Shown: positions 39,319-51,196, counted from the stretch's first letter. The stretch: DNA of 64,000 nt from Citrobacter werkmanii NBRC 105721 (GCA_000759755.1 BBMW01000003.1:434001-498000); one strand, 5' to 3'. The notes: generated from the sequence alone by a model not told the origin. Numbers and translations are program-made.

Positions 39319-39926
39319 AACAATCTCATATCAGGGCGCCATAAAAGTATGGCTAGAAAATTTTCATTCTCGGCATAAGGGAACGACGTTCGCCTTACGA
39401 AATGTCCGCCCGCGAACATTTCTGCTGACAACCCAGGGAATTCCTGTTGTCGATAACGCGTGTCGCCTGTACGCGTTACCGGGTGCTGCGCATTAAATTT
39501 ATCTACATAGCCTGTAAATAAGCGCGCCATACTAAGTGATTTATATTTAGGGATCGACTTTTTTATTCGATTTATCGAAAAATAAGTGAAAAATCATGTC
39601 GTAAAGAAAAAACGCGCACATTATTAATAGTAAAAACATGTAAAAAAATAATAAAAACATGAAAACCTCATGGTTTCTATTACATCGTACAGGTTGCAAC
39701 TGGCTACAGCATTGTAAAATAAATAGCTATATTTGTTTATGATTTCGTAATGCGGGATGTGCTTTATGCTTTGAATTTTAAGGTAAAAATGCTCATTTAA
39801 GGCGACGTAAAATAAATGATTGAGTCCAGTGCTAAAACAACATATATTAGCCGCGCTTTTTTACAGGTAATCCTTATAACCATTTATTCAATCAGGCGTT
39901 AATCTACACCTGGTTGTAGGAGTGAT
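39319..39926. promoter_or_regulatory. Long divergent leader region, aspartate kinase / dat
   Basis: 608 bp without a gene. The half nearer the kinase (39319-39540) is of normal base content and holds the lysine-riboswitch-like segment. The half nearer dat (39541-39926) is very A/T-rich with A-runs, suggesting H-NS binding or curved DNA. The dat start follows GTAGGAG. Promoters cannot be placed with confidence. Confidence 0.6.
39372..39443 (-). ncRNA. Lysine-riboswitch (L-box)-like remnant in the kinase leader
   Basis: Read on the minus strand, 39443-39394 runs GAATTCCCTGGGTTGTCAGC, then AGAAATGTTCGCGGGCGG, then ACATTTCGTAAG. It closely tracks the 3' arm of the E. coli lysC L-box as I remember it. 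The stem arms GAAATGT and ACATTTC (39416-39422 and 39399-39405) are perfectly paired although they differ from the lysC arms, i.e. compensatory change. TTCCCTTATGCC at 39372-39383 also resembles the lysC leader, but only about 10 nt separate it from the arm where lysC has about 65. The 5' aptamer elements are not recognisable. It is probably a decayed riboswitch. Confidence 0.6.
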
Positions 39927-41312
39927 ATGATGACGGATAAAGTCCGTATTGATACTTTAAGTGCTAATTCATTACCGCAGAGCAATGATACCTTTTTAGC
40001 AAGACAGGCTGAGTTTGAATCTAATGTCCGCAGCTATCCGCGTAAACTGCCATTAGCGATTGCGAAAGCGCAGGGCGTCTGGATTACTGACGTAGAAAAT
40101 AATCAATATCTTGATTGTCTTGCAGGTGCCGGTACCCTGGCGCTCGGTCACAATCATCCTGAAGTGCTCCAGAGCATTCAAAGTGTCATCACAAGCGGCT
40201 TACCGTTACATACGCTTGATCTTACCACGCCGTTAAAAGATGAATTTTCATCTTATTTACTGTCTTTATTGCCGGGCCAGGGCAAAGAGTATTGCCTGCA
40301 GTTCACCGGGCCGTCTGGCGCAGATGCCGTTGAAGCGGCGCTGAAGCTGGCGAAGAAAGTGACCGGCCGTTCCAGCATTATCAGCTTCTCCGGCGGCTAC
40401 CATGGGATGACCCACGGCGCGCTGTCCGTGACTGGCAACCTGTCGCCGAAAGAAGCCGTCAGCAATATGATGGCGGAAGTGCAGTTTATGCCGTATCCGC
40501 ATCAGTACCGCTGCCCGCTGGGTATTGGCGGTGAAGCTGGCGTGAAAGCATTAACTTACTACTTCGAAAACCTGATCAACGACGTTGAAAGCGGCGTGCG
40601 TAAACCGGCTGCGGTGATCCTCGAAGCCGTGCAGGGCGAGGGCGGCGTGAACCCGGCGCCGGTCGAATGGTTACAGCGTATTCGTAAAGTGACTCAGGAA
40701 CACGGCATTCTGCTGATCATCGATGAAGTTCAGGCTGGCTTCGCGCGTACCGGTAAGCTGTTCGCCTTTGAACACGCCGGTATTGAGCCAGACATCATCG
40801 TGATGTCCAAAGCGGTTGGCGGCGGTCTGCCGCTGGCGGTACTGGGCATTAAAAAGCAGTTCGATGCGTGGGCTCCGGGCCACCATACCGGTACCTTCCG
40901 CGGCAACCAGCTGGCGATGGCCACCGGTCTGACAACACTGAAAATCCTCAAAGACGACAAGATTGCCGATAAAGTTGCCGCTCAGGGCGAGTGGCTGAAA
41001 GGCAAACTGACCGACCTGCAGAAACGCTATCCGGTGATTGGCCAGGTACGCGGTCTGGGTCTGATGATCGGTATTGAAATTGTTAAGCCGAACGAAGCGC
41101 AGGATCACATGGGCTGCTACCCGGCCGATGGCGAACTGTCCGCGCTGCTGCAGAAAAAATGCTTCGAAAACGGGCTGATTCTGGAGCGTGGCGGCCGTAA
41201 CGGTTGTGTACTGCGCCTGCTGCCGTCTCTGCTGATCACTAACGCTGAGCTGGAAGTGTTCCTCGATAAATTCGAAAACGCCCTGTTGGGCGCTGGCGTA
41301 AAGCCGGTTTAA
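39927..41312 (+). CDS. dat: Diaminobutyrate-2-oxoglutarate aminotransferase
   Basis: 461 residues (460 from the second ATG, better spaced from GGAG). A class III PLP aminotransferase: [20 protein letters not shown] binds the cofactor phosphate, [20 protein letters not shown] has the aspartate, and the PLP lysine is in [15 protein letters not shown]. It converts aspartate 4-semialdehyde plus glutamate to L-2,4-diaminobutyrate plus 2-oxoglutarate. It lies 15 bases before ddc and diverges from a dedicated-looking aspartate kinase, giving a compact aspartate to diaminopropane route. Confidence 0.93.
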   Translation: MMTDKVRIDTLSANSLPQSNDTFLARQAEFESNVRSYPRKLPLAIAKAQGVWITDVENNQYLDCLAGAGTLALGHNHPEVLQSIQSVITSGLPLHTLDLTTPLKDEFSSYLLSLLPGQGKEYCLQFTGPSGADAVEAALKLAKKVTGRSSIISFSGGYHGMTHGALSVTGNLSPKEAVSNMMAEVQFMPYPHQYRCPLGIGGEAGVKALTYYFENLINDVESGVRKPAAVILEAVQGEGGVNPAPVEWLQRIRKVTQEHGILLIIDEVQAGFARTGKLFAFEHAGIEPDIIVMSKAVGGGLPLAVLGIKKQFDAWAPGHHTGTFRGNQLAMATGLTTLKILKDDKIADKVAAQGEWLKGKLTDLQKRYPVIGQVRGLGLMIGIEIVKPNEAQDHMGCYPADGELSALLQKKCFENGLILERGGRNGCVLRLLPSLLITNAELEVFLDKFENALLGAGVKPV

Positions 41313-41327
41313 ACGGAGTTGGATCGA

Positions 41328-42791
41328 ATGTCAGACGTAAACCCGATTCTGTCCGGCTCGGCGCAGAGCATTGCTGCCTACCAGGACGCTATCGAGCAGA
41401 GTACGCAAGCGGTCGTTGAATGGTTGAAGCAGCCTGAGATGTATCAGGGCAAAACCGTTGAACAGCTGCGCGAACGTATCAACCTGAATTTTACGTCTCA
41501 GGGCCTGGGCAACCAGGCCGCTATTGAGCGTGCGGTTGAATACTTTCTCAAAGACAGCCTGTTGGTTCACCATGCGCAGTGCGTGGCGCACCTGCACTGC
41601 CCGAGCCTGGTGATTAGCCAGGCGGCGGAAGTGCTGATCAACGCCACCAACCAGAGCATGGACTCCTGGGACCAGAGCCCATCCGCGACTATCATTGAGA
41701 TCAAACTGATCGAATGGCTGCGTGAGCAGGTAGGTTATGCGGCGGGCGACGCGGGCGTGTTCACCAGCGGCGGCACCCAGAGTAACCTGATGGGGTTGAT
41801 GCTAGCGCGCGACGCGTTCTTTGCTCGCCAGGGACACTCCATTCAGCAGAATGGTCTGACCGGCGACCTGAGCAAAATCAAAGTGTTTTGCTCTGAAAGC
41901 GCGCACTTCTCCGTACAGAAAAACATGGCATTGATGGGGCTGGGCTACCGTTCCGTTACTCAGGTGAAGACCGATGCGTTCTCACGCATGGACCTGGCTG
42001 ACCTGAAAGCCAAGCTGGCCCAGGCGCAAGCCAACGGCGAGCAGGTGATGGCGATTGTCGCCACGGCCGGCACCACCGACGCAGGCGCTATCGATCCGTT
42101 AGCGGATATTGCGGCGCTGGCGGCAGAGCACCAGATCTGGATGCACGTGGATGCGGCATGGGGCGGGGCGTTACTGCTGTCTGAGAAGTATCGTCACTTC
42201 CTGAACGGCCTTGAGCTAGCGGATTCCGTTACCCTGGACTTCCACAAGCAGTTCTTCCAGACCATCAGCTGCGGCGCGTTCCTGTTAAAAGACGCGCGTC
42301 ACTATGAGCTGATGCGCTATCAGGCGGCGTACCTGAACTCTGATTTCGATGAAGAACACGGCGTACCGAACCTGGTATCGAAGTCGCTGCAGACCACGCG
42401 TCGTTTCGACGCGCTCAAGCTGTGGATGGGCCTCGAAGCGCTGGGCAAAAAGCAGTATGCCGAAATCATCGATAACGGCGTGACGCTGGCCCGCGATGCG
42501 GCTGAGTTTGTCAAAACCCAGCCGCATCTGGAACTGGTGATGGAGCCGCAGCTGGCAAGCGTGCTGTTCCGCTTCCGTCCGCAAAGCGATGACATCGCGT
42601 TCGTTGCGCTGCTGAACCAGCGTATTGGCGACGTGCTGCTGGCTTCCGGTAGCGCCAACGTCGGCGTCACCGAAGCGGATGGCGTCACCTGCCTGAAGCT
42701 GACGCTGCTGAACCCTACCGTGTGCCTGGAGGATGTGAAAGTCCTGCTGGCGAGCGTGAAGGCGACGGCTGAGCAACTGCTGAAAGCGTAA
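41328..42791 (+). CDS. ddc: L-2,4-diaminobutyrate decarboxylase
   Basis: 487 residues from MSDVNPILSG; a TTG three codons upstream would overlap the ribosome-binding site. A group II PLP decarboxylase: AGVFTSGGTQSNLMGLMLARD, the substrate/cofactor His region, MHVDAAWGGALLLS, and the PLP lysine in TLDFHKQFFQTISCGAF. It decarboxylates diaminobutyrate to 1,3-diaminopropane, a polyamine and precursor of norspermidine in some bacteria. The norspermidine-forming genes (nspA/nspC types) are not in this window. It ends at a strong terminator. Confidence 0.93.
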   Translation: MSDVNPILSGSAQSIAAYQDAIEQSTQAVVEWLKQPEMYQGKTVEQLRERINLNFTSQGLGNQAAIERAVEYFLKDSLLVHHAQCVAHLHCPSLVISQAAEVLINATNQSMDSWDQSPSATIIEIKLIEWLREQVGYAAGDAGVFTSGGTQSNLMGLMLARDAFFARQGHSIQQNGLTGDLSKIKVFCSESAHFSVQKNMALMGLGYRSVTQVKTDAFSRMDLADLKAKLAQAQANGEQVMAIVATAGTTDAGAIDPLADIAALAAEHQIWMHVDAAWGGALLLSEKYRHFLNGLELADSVTLDFHKQFFQTISCGAFLLKDARHYELMRYQAAYLNSDFDEEHGVPNLVSKSLQTTRRFDALKLWMGLEALGKKQYAEIIDNGVTLARDAAEFVKTQPHLELVMEPQLASVLFRFRPQSDDIAFVALLNQRIGDVLLASGSANVGVTEADGVTCLKLTLLNPTVCLEDVKVLLASVKATAEQLLKA

Positions 42792-42805
42792 GCCATAAGC
42801 TTGTT

Positions 42806-42842
42806 ATAAAAATGGCTCCCGTGTGTAGGAGCCATTTTATTG
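42806..42842 (+). terminator. Terminator of dat-ddc
   Basis: AAAATGGCTCC and GGAGCCATTTT arms around CGTGTGTA, ending in T-rich sequence, 16 bases after the ddc stop. Just beyond, 42855-42881 has a GC-rich REP-like palindrome (AGCCC...GGGCT). Confidence 0.85.
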
Positions 42843-42887
42843 CCTGTCATGTGTAGCCCGAGGCGCTTCGCCGGGGTGGGCTGGATG

Positions 42888-44570
42888 TCAGCTGATGTCC
42901 GCCAGTGCGGCGTCTTTATTCGGGAAGAACGTCAGGCGTCCTGGAATAGGCTGAATACCCGCGCGGGCCATGGTACGTAGCGGCTGGAACTCCAGGTTAC
43001 TGATACGTAATTCGCAACCTTCCGGCAGACGTTTTACAAAACGTTGGAAGGCGTCCAGACCACCAGCATCCAGTACCGGAACTGCGTCCCACTTCAAGAC
43101 CACAATGCGTTTACCCGCAATGCGCGACTCGAGATCGGTAAATAATCCCTCCGCCGCGGCAAAGAACAGCGGGCCGATGACGCGTAGCACAAGAACATCG
43201 TCTGCTACATCAACGTTGACCGGTGCCAGCCGCGTCATGCGCGCAATTCGACGCATAAACAGCAGAGAAGCGAGAACGATCCCGACGCTGATGGCGATAA
43301 CCATGTCGAACAACACCGTCAGCGACATACACATCAGCATGACGATGATGTCGTCTTTTGGCGCATGACGCAGCAGATCCACCACTTTGTGGGCTTCACT
43401 CATGTTCCATGCCACCATCAGCAGCAGGGCGGCCATGGCGGAAAGCGGTAGCCAGGAAAGCAGCGGTGCTAAAACCAATAGCGCCAGGATCACCAGAATC
43501 GCGTGGATGACCGCCGAAATGGGTGAGGTTGCCCCGGCGCGGACGTTGGCCGCAGAACGGGCAATTGCCGCCGTGGCGGTGATACCGCCAAAGAACGGCG
43601 CGACGATGTTACCCAGCCCCTGACCAATCAGCTCGCTGTTGGCTTTATGCTTGGTACCGGTCATCCCGTCGAGTACGACGGCGCACAGCAGGGATTCAAT
43701 CGCCCCCAGCATCGCCATCGAGAAGGCTGCCGGTAACAGCGCCTGTAACGAACTCCAGCTCAGGGTAAAGTTTGACTCGGGCATATTCCACGGTAATACC
43801 AGTTGCGGCAGCAACTGCGGGATACCGTTACCCTGTGAGCCGTCAGCCAGAATGTAGTGGAACTGGGAACCGATGGTCGCAACGTGACCACCGGTCAGGT
43901 TCACAATCCCCATTACCGCACAGCCTGCCAGCAGTGCAGGAAGGTGGCCCGGTAGTCGGATCCCCAAACGAGGCCAGAAAATCAGGATCCCCAGCGTTAC
44001 AACGCCAATGGCGGCATCGCCGAAGTTGATGGTCGGCAAGGCCATAAACAGCGCACCAACTTTTTGCAGGTAGTGCTCCGGTACATGGGCCATTTGCAGG
44101 CCAAGAAAATCTTTAATCTGCATGGTACCGATGGTGATACCAATACCCGACGTAAAGCCTAACGTAACCGACACGGGAATATATTCGATCAGGCGACCAA
44201 AGCGGGCGAGGCCGAAAAGGATCAGAAATATCCCGGACATGAGCGTGGCAACCAGCAGGCCTGCCAGCCCAAACTGTTGCGAGACCGGATACAGGATCAC
44301 CACGAAAGCGGCGGTTGGGCCAGAGACGCTAAAGCGCGACCCCCCGGTGAGGGCGATAACAATCCCAGCGACGGCGGAGGTATACAGACCGTACTGCGGC
44401 GCAACGCCACTCCCTATTGCCAGGGCCATTGCCAGCGGAATGGCAATGATCCCCACCGTTATCCCGGCGATCAGGTCACGGGTAAAGCGAGAAGCGGTAT
44501 ATTTTTCTTTCCAACAAGCGTCGATGAGGGCGCGGAAAGGCATCACATGTGAGGAAAATAATCTGTTCAC
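42888..44570 (-). CDS. dauA: DauA, C4-dicarboxylic acid transporter (SulP family)
   Basis: 560 residues. A SulP membrane domain of about 14 spans ([61 protein letters not shown]) is followed by a cytoplasmic STAS domain from about residue 440 ([21 protein letters not shown]). In E. coli (YchM) it imports succinate aerobically at acidic pH and contacts fatty-acid synthesis enzymes through STAS. It is transcribed towards the ddc terminator, with its own start about 120 bp from the prs terminator. Confidence 0.95.
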   Translation of the reverse strand: MNRLFSSHVMPFRALIDACWKEKYTASRFTRDLIAGITVGIIAIPLAMALAIGSGVAPQYGLYTSAVAGIVIALTGGSRFSVSGPTAAFVVILYPVSQQFGLAGLLVATLMSGIFLILFGLARFGRLIEYIPVSVTLGFTSGIGITIGTMQIKDFLGLQMAHVPEHYLQKVGALFMALPTINFGDAAIGVVTLGILIFWPRLGIRLPGHLPALLAGCAVMGIVNLTGGHVATIGSQFHYILADGSQGNGIPQLLPQLVLPWNMPESNFTLSWSSLQALLPAAFSMAMLGAIESLLCAVVLDGMTGTKHKANSELIGQGLGNIVAPFFGGITATAAIARSAANVRAGATSPISAVIHAILVILALLVLAPLLSWLPLSAMAALLLMVAWNMSEAHKVVDLLRHAPKDDIIVMLMCMSLTVLFDMVIAISVGIVLASLLFMRRIARMTRLAPVNVDVADDVLVLRVIGPLFFAAAEGLFTDLESRIAGKRIVVLKWDAVPVLDAGGLDAFQRFVKRLPEGCELRISNLEFQPLRTMARAGIQPIPGRLTFFPNKDAALADIS

Positions 44571-44654
44571 AATAATGTTTCATCCATGAGCGCATCATCT
44601 GTCAACTAAATGGCAGGTGAAGTAGGCAAAAGTCATACAAATAAGTATTACAGA

Positions 44655-44682
44655 TAAAAAAACCCGCCGCAGCGGGTTTTTG
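44655..44682. terminator. Terminator of prs
   Basis: AACCCGC and GCGGGTT arms around CGCA, flanked by A-run and T-run. On the minus strand it follows the prs stop by about 15 bases. Confidence 0.9.
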
Positions 44683-44694
44683 AGCCGGGCTCGA

Positions 44695-45768
<1,074 letters not shown>

Positions 45769-45907
45769 TCACCGCAACTCAGCTTGCCCGGTTTACTCTT
45801 CATCCTTCGGGTTTCATGTGCGTTGGCGTTAATTCCTCACACCAGCACATACTGTTGTATGCGCCAGGTGTTCCGTCATCTCGCCATCTTCCTGAAACCC
45901 GAATGAT

Positions 45908-46759
45908 TTAGAGTAACGCTCTATGCAAAGGGGAGAGGTTGACGCCTTTCGCCACAAAGCCTTTGAGCCATTCCGGGGCTTGCTCAAGCACCTGGCGAGC
46001 ACGAGACTCTGTGTCAAATTCAGCAAAGACACAAGCCCCTGTACCAGTCAGGCGCGACGGCGCGTATTCTAACAGCCAGGAAAGCGCCGCATCAACCTCG
46101 CGAAAACGTTTTCTTGCGATAACCTCGCAATCATTGCCGAATTCACATTTTAGTAACGTTTTTATTGACCTTTTTGGCGTGTTACGCGGGAGGTCAGGAT
46201 CGTTAAAAATGACCGGCGTTGGAATACTGACTCCCGGATGAGCGACCAGATACCATTTTTCAGGTGGATCGACCGGCGTCAGAATTTCTCCCACGCCTTC
46301 GGCAAAAGCCGCGTGGCCGCGCACGAACACGGGAACATCCGCCCCCAGCGTCAAGCCGATTGCCGCCAGTTCATCAACCGAAAGCCCACACCGCCAGAGA
46401 TGATTCAACGCCACCAGAACGGTGGCCGCATTTGACGAACCGCCGCCCAGGCCGCCACCCATCGGCAGACGCTTTTCGATACTGATGTCCGCGCCGCTTC
46501 CTGCGGGCAGGCGATCGCTTGTCGACGCTGTCTTCATCAGCAAACGCGCCGCGCGCACGATCAGGTTATCTTCATGCGTAACGCCTTCCACCGGGGTTAG
46601 GAGGTGTATTTCGCCATCGTGGCGCAGATTGATGCCAATCTCGTCGCCATAGTCGAGAAACTGGAATAACGTCTGTAGCGTGTGGTAACCGTCCGCACGC
46701 TGCCCGGTGATATATAAAAACAGATTCAGTTTTGCCGGAGAGGGCCAATGGCTCATCAT
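45908..46759 (-). CDS. ispE: IspE, 4-diphosphocytidyl-2-C-methylerythritol kinase
   Basis: 283 residues of the GHMP kinase family: [22 protein letters not shown] at the N-terminus, then the ATP loop [17 protein letters not shown] and the C-terminal [12 protein letters not shown]. It phosphorylates CDP-methylerythritol in the MEP pathway to isoprenoids. Its ATG overlaps the lolB stop by 4 bases, so the two are translationally coupled, and prs follows downstream. Confidence 0.98.
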   Translation of the reverse strand: MMSHWPSPAKLNLFLYITGQRADGYHTLQTLFQFLDYGDEIGINLRHDGEIHLLTPVEGVTHEDNLIVRAARLLMKTASTSDRLPAGSGADISIEKRLPMGGGLGGGSSNAATVLVALNHLWRCGLSVDELAAIGLTLGADVPVFVRGHAAFAEGVGEILTPVDPPEKWYLVAHPGVSIPTPVIFNDPDLPRNTPKRSIKTLLKCEFGNDCEVIARKRFREVDAALSWLLEYAPSRLTGTGACVFAEFDTESRARQVLEQAPEWLKGFVAKGVNLSPLHRALL

Positions 46760-47379
46760 TTCACAATCCAGTTATCCATTTTCAGCTTAATACGCTGGGA
46801 GCCGTCGGACAGCTCCATATTGGCCGGCATCGCAGGCTGCGTTTTGCTATCGTAGGCGCTATAGACCACTTTCCAGCTTTTACCGTCTTTGCTGTAGTTC
46901 ACCTCACTCAGACGATATTGGTCATCGAGCTTGTAATCGGTGGCGTCACCTGGCAGACCAAGGATCCACTGGCGCAGACTGTTCAACGGAATAGGCATGC
47001 CGGTCAGTTTACCAATCATCTCTTCGGCGTCGTCGGCGGTGTAGTGCTTACCTTTGTTATCGACAAGTTCAACGTTGCCCGGCTGCGCGTTGAGTTCCAG
47101 TTCCGTGCTGCCCAGCGGGTTGGTCAGCAGCAGACGATAGCGATCCTGTCCGGTTTGCTGCCAGAAAAAGCGGGCATACACTTTCTGTTGATCGGAGATA
47201 TAAGCGAACGCACCGCGCGTCTGATATTGGTTCAGGGCGCGTACTTCCTGCTGGTGCTGGCGCCACTGTGGGGAATCGGGGCTTTTGCCGGGACCTTTCG
47301 GCGCGTTGAGGGTACAGGCACTAAGAACCAGGGCTGCAAGGGGCAGCAGGCGAATCAGGCGAAAATCAGGCAGGGTCAT
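46756..47379 (-). CDS. lolB: LolB, outer-membrane lipoprotein receptor
   Basis: 207 residues from [14 protein letters not shown]; the open frame runs 22 codons further upstream without homologue support. The lipobox LVLSAC puts the lipidated Cys at residue 21 or 22. The mature domain is an 11-strand half barrel. It accepts lipoproteins from periplasmic LolA and inserts them into the outer membrane, presumably including EmtA in this window. It diverges from hemA across about 210 bp. Confidence 0.97.
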   Translation of the reverse strand: MTLPDFRLIRLLPLAALVLSACTLNAPKGPGKSPDSPQWRQHQQEVRALNQYQTRGAFAYISDQQKVYARFFWQQTGQDRYRLLLTNPLGSTELELNAQPGNVELVDNKGKHYTADDAEEMIGKLTGMPIPLNSLRQWILGLPGDATDYKLDDQYRLSEVNYSKDGKSWKVVYSAYDSKTQPAMPANMELSDGSQRIKLKMDNWIVK

Positions 47380-47590
47380 AATGATGACAAATCCTTGAGA
47401 TACGTTGCAGTTATAACTCTCAATGCTAGCGCCACCATCTGACATCGTCTACGTTCAAGTTATCTTAAATCGCTTAAATTTGTGCGCTAAGCTATTACTC
47501 CAAAAGGGGGCAGTCTCTTTTATTGACCGCACGCATCCTGTATGATGCACCCAGTCTAACCTTATCAACGCTGGTACTATTTCCGCTCAC

Positions 47591-48847
47591 ATGACCCTTT
47601 TAGCGCTTGGTATTAACCATAAAACGGCACCTGTATCGCTGCGAGAACGCGTAACGTTTTCGCCGGATACGCTCGATCAGGCGTTGGACAGCCTGCAAGC
47701 GCTGCCAATGGTGCAGGGCGGGGTAGTGCTGTCGACGTGTAACCGCACAGAGATTTACCTCAGCGTGGAAGAGCAGGACAACCTGCAAGAAGCGCTGATT
47801 CGCTGGTTGTGCGAATACCATAATCTTAATGAAGAAGACCTGCGCAATAGCCTGTACTGGCACCAGGACAATGACGCCGTCAGCCATCTGATGCGCGTTG
47901 CCAGTGGTCTGGATTCGCTGGTGCTCGGCGAGCCGCAGATTTTGGGACAGGTTAAAAAAGCCTTTGCGGATTCGCAGAAAGGCCACCAGAACGCCAGTGC
48001 GCTGGAGCGCATGTTCCAGAAATCGTTCTCTGTCGCTAAACGTGTCCGTACCGAAACTGATATCGGCGCCAGCGCTGTTTCCGTGGCTTTTGCCGCTTGT
48101 ACGCTGGCGCGGCAGATCTTTGAATCGCTCTCCACGGTAACCGTGCTGTTAGTCGGCGCAGGCGAGACCATCGAATTGGTCGCGCGTCATTTGCGCGAAC
48201 ACAAAGTGAAGAAGATGATCATCGCTAACCGTACGCGTGAACGCGCGCAGGTGCTGGCGGATGAAGTCGGCGCCGAAGTGATTTCATTGAGCGATATCGA
48301 CGCCCGCTTGCAGGATGCCGATATCATTATCAGTTCAACCGCCAGTCCGCTGCCGATTATCGGTAAAGGAATGGTAGAGCGTGCGCTTAAAAACCGTCGT
48401 AACCAGCCTATGCTGCTGGTGGATATCGCCGTACCGCGCGATGTCGAGCCGGAAGTGGGCAAATTGTCCAACGCCTACTTGTACAGCGTTGACGATCTGC
48501 AAAGCATCATTTCGCATAACCTGGCCCAGCGCAAAGCGGCGGCCGTGGAAGCCGAAACGATCGTGGCGCAGGAAACCAGCGAGTTTATGGCCTGGCTGCG
48601 TGCCCAGGGCGCAAGCGACACTATCCGCGAGTATCGCAGTCAGTCAGAACAGATCCGTGATGAACTGACCGCCAAAGCGTTGGCCGCTCTTCAACAGGGC
48701 GGTGATGCGCAAGCTATTATGCAGGATCTGGCCTGGAAACTGACTAACCGCCTGATCCACGCACCAACCAAATCACTTCAACAGGCCGCCCGTGACGGGG
48801 ATAGTGAACGCCTGAATATTCTGCGCGACAGCCTCGGGCTGGAGTAG
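47591..48847 (+). CDS. hemA: HemA, glutamyl-tRNA reductase
   Basis: 418 residues. The N-terminal catalytic domain has Cys50 in [14 protein letters not shown] and [20 protein letters not shown]. The NADPH domain has [16 protein letters not shown]. The C-terminal dimerisation helix follows. It reduces Glu-tRNA(Glu) to glutamate-1-semialdehyde, the first step of haem and sirohaem synthesis. The N-terminal [13 protein letters not shown] includes the region whose lysines allow haem-regulated proteolysis in Salmonella. It heads the hemA-prfA-prmC run. Confidence 0.98.
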   Translation: MTLLALGINHKTAPVSLRERVTFSPDTLDQALDSLQALPMVQGGVVLSTCNRTEIYLSVEEQDNLQEALIRWLCEYHNLNEEDLRNSLYWHQDNDAVSHLMRVASGLDSLVLGEPQILGQVKKAFADSQKGHQNASALERMFQKSFSVAKRVRTETDIGASAVSVAFAACTLARQIFESLSTVTVLLVGAGETIELVARHLREHKVKKMIIANRTRERAQVLADEVGAEVISLSDIDARLQDADIIISSTASPLPIIGKGMVERALKNRRNQPMLLVDIAVPRDVEPEVGKLSNAYLYSVDDLQSIISHNLAQRKAAAVEAETIVAQETSEFMAWLRAQGASDTIREYRSQSEQIRDELTAKALAALQQGGDAQAIMQDLAWKLTNRLIHAPTKSLQQAARDGDSERLNILRDSLGLE

Positions 48848-48888
48848 CAACACACCAATCTTATTTTTTACAGGGTGCATTTACGCCT

Positions 48889-49971
48889 ATGAAGCCTTCT
48901 ATCGTTGCCAAACTGGAAGCCCTGCATGAACGTCATGAAGAAGTTCAGGCGCTGCTCGGCGATGCGGGTACTATCGCAGACCAGGACCGCTTTCGTGCAC
49001 TGTCGCGCGAATATGCGCAATTAAGCGATGTATCGCGCTGTTTTACGGACTGGCAACAGGTTCAGGAAGATATCGAGACAGCTCAGATGATGCTCGACGA
49101 TCCTGAAATGCGTGAAATGGCGCAGGATGAACTGCGCGAAGCAAAAGAGAAATGTGAACAGCTGGAACAACATCTGCAGGTTCTGCTGTTACCGAAAGAT
49201 CCTGATGACGAACGTAACGCCTTCCTTGAAGTGCGGGCGGGAACCGGCGGTGATGAAGCCGCGCTGTTTGCTGGCGATCTGTTCCGCATGTACAGCCGTT
49301 ACGCTGAATCGCGCCGCTGGCGGGTTGAGATCATGAGCGCCAGCGAAGGCGAGCATGGCGGTTTTAAAGAAGTTATTGCCAAGATCAGCGGCGAAGGCGT
49401 TTACGGCCGACTGAAATTTGAGTCCGGCGGTCATCGCGTGCAGCGCGTACCGGCGACGGAATCACAGGGCCGTATTCATACCTCCGCCTGTACGGTCGCG
49501 GTCATGCCGGAACTGCCGGATGCTGAACTGCCGGACATCAACCCGGCCGATCTGCGTATTGATACCTTCCGCTCATCTGGCGCAGGGGGGCAGCACGTTA
49601 ACACCACCGATTCTGCAATCCGTATTACCCACTTGCCAACCGGCATCGTGGTGGAATGTCAGGACGAACGTTCACAGCATAAAAACAAAGCGAAAGCAAT
49701 GTCGGTGCTGGGAGCGCGCATTCGTGCGGCCGAAGTGGCAAGGCGTCAACAGGCGGAAGCCTCTGAGCGTCGTAACCTGCTGGGCAGCGGCGATCGCAGC
49801 GATCGCAACCGCACCTATAACTTCCCGCAGGGGCGCGTAACCGATCACCGCATTAACCTGACGCTCTACCGTCTGGATGAAGCGATGGAAGGTAAACTGG
49901 ATATGCTCATTGAGCCAATTGTCCAGGAATACCAGGCCGATCAACTGGCGGCGTTGTCCGAGCAGGATTAA
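48889..49971 (+). CDS. prfA: PrfA, peptide chain release factor 1
   Basis: 360 residues. The GGQ motif is in [18 protein letters not shown], and the stop-codon anticodon region is in the central domain near [14 protein letters not shown]. It terminates translation at UAG and UAA. The glutamine of GGQ is methylated by PrmC, encoded immediately downstream; its stop codon and the prmC start overlap by 1 base (TAATG). Confidence 0.98.
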   Translation: MKPSIVAKLEALHERHEEVQALLGDAGTIADQDRFRALSREYAQLSDVSRCFTDWQQVQEDIETAQMMLDDPEMREMAQDELREAKEKCEQLEQHLQVLLLPKDPDDERNAFLEVRAGTGGDEAALFAGDLFRMYSRYAESRRWRVEIMSASEGEHGGFKEVIAKISGEGVYGRLKFESGGHRVQRVPATESQGRIHTSACTVAVMPELPDAELPDINPADLRIDTFRSSGAGGQHVNTTDSAIRITHLPTGIVVECQDERSQHKNKAKAMSVLGARIRAAEVARRQQAEASERRNLLGSGDRSDRNRTYNFPQGRVTDHRINLTLYRLDEAMEGKLDMLIEPIVQEYQADQLAALSEQD

Positions 49972-50804
49972 TGGACTATCAGCACTGGCTGCGTGAAGCG
50001 ATAAGCCAATTACAGGCAAGCGAAAGCCCGCGCCGTGACGCCGAGATTTTACTCGAGTTCGTTACCGGCAAGGGGCGCACCTTTATTCTGGCTTTCGGTG
50101 AAACGCTGTTAACCGAGGCGCAGCGTCAGCAGCTCAATACGTTACTGGAGCGGCGTCAGCGGGGCGAACCCGTGGCGCACTTAACCGGCGTGCGCGAGTT
50201 CTGGTCGCTGCCGCTGTTTGTATCGCCGGCCACGCTGATTCCGCGTCCGGATACCGAGTGTCTGGTGGAGCAGGCGCTGGCTCGCCTGCCATCCTCTGCA
50301 TGTCGCATTCTCGATCTGGGAACCGGTACGGGCGCGATTGCGCTGGCGCTGGCAACCGAGCGTCCGGATTGCGCGGTGACGGCGGTTGATCGGATGCCGG
50401 ATGCCGTGGCGCTGGCTATGCGCAATACACAGCACCTGGCTATCGACAATGTTAACGTGCTGCAAAGCGACTGGTTTAGCGCTTTGCAGGGGCAGCAGTT
50501 TGACATGATTGTCAGCAATCCGCCGTACATCGACGAACAGGATCCGCATTTGGCACAGGGCGATGTGCGCTTTGAACCGCTGTCGGCGCTGGTGGCGGGC
50601 GATCAGGGGCTGGCGGATATCGTACATATTATTGACCAGTCTCAGCACGTGTTAACGCCCGGCGGCTATCTTTTGCTGGAACATGGCTGGCAGCAGGGCG
50701 AGGCCGTGCGCGATGCCTTTACTCGCGCGGGTTATCTGGCGGTTGAAACCTGCCGTGATTACGGCGGTAACGAGCGAATTACGCTTGGACGCCTCCCATC
50801 ATGA
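49971..50804 (+). CDS. prmC: PrmC, release factor glutamine N5-methyltransferase
   Basis: 277 residues. A helical N-terminal domain precedes the SAM-binding motif I ILDLGTGTGAIALAL and the catalytic NPPY in IVSNPPYIDEQDPHL. It methylates the Gln of the GGQ motif in PrfA and PrfB. Start and stop overlap with its neighbours (1 base with prfA, 4 bases with sirB2), indicating coupling. Confidence 0.98.
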   Translation: MDYQHWLREAISQLQASESPRRDAEILLEFVTGKGRTFILAFGETLLTEAQRQQLNTLLERRQRGEPVAHLTGVREFWSLPLFVSPATLIPRPDTECLVEQALARLPSSACRILDLGTGTGAIALALATERPDCAVTAVDRMPDAVALAMRNTQHLAIDNVNVLQSDWFSALQGQQFDMIVSNPPYIDEQDPHLAQGDVRFEPLSALVAGDQGLADIVHIIDQSQHVLTPGGYLLLEHGWQQGEAVRDAFTRAGYLAVETCRDYGGNERITLGRLPS

Positions 50805-51193
50805 GTACCATCAGTCTGTTACTCAACGTTCATCTCATCAGCATTGCGCTTTCTGTTAGTCTGCTGACGCTGCGTTTTTGGTGGCGTTACACCGACGCGC
50901 GTCTAGCCCGTGCCCGCTGGACGCGCATTGTGCCGCCGGTGGTGGATACCGTTTTATTACTCAGCGGTGTAGCGTTAATGGTGAAAACGCACGTCCTGCC
51001 ATTCACCGAACAAGGGACATGGCTGACTGAAAAGCTGTTTGGGGTTATCATTTACATCGTTTTGGGTTTTATTGCGCTCGATTACCGTCGGGCGCGCAGC
51101 CAGCAGGCGCGATTAGTCGCATTTCCGCTGGCGTTGGTGGTGCTGTACATCATCATTAAACTCGCCACCACAAAAATACCGTTACTGGGGTAA
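50801..51193 (+). CDS. sirB2: SirB2 family inner-membrane protein
   Basis: 130 residues with four transmembrane helices (ISLLLNVHLISIALSVSLLT; VVDTVLLLSGVALMV; GVIIYIVLGFIALDY; LVAFPLALVVLYIIIKLA). Function is not known; the name came from an early invasion-gene screen in Salmonella. It overlaps prmC by 4 bases and is followed 3 bases later by sirB1. Confidence 0.92.
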   Translation: MSTISLLLNVHLISIALSVSLLTLRFWWRYTDARLARARWTRIVPPVVDTVLLLSGVALMVKTHVLPFTEQGTWLTEKLFGVIIYIVLGFIALDYRRARSQQARLVAFPLALVVLYIIIKLATTKIPLLG

Positions 51194-51196
51194 GTC

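Noticed and set aside
39319-39540. A complete functional lysine riboswitch before the aspartate kinase gene
   Set aside because: Only one arm is recognisable and the spacing to the downstream segment is too short; reported as a remnant instead.
42855-42881. GC-rich palindrome after ddc as a terminator of dauA
   Set aside because: It lacks a T-run and resembles a REP unit; the dat-ddc terminator lies immediately before it.
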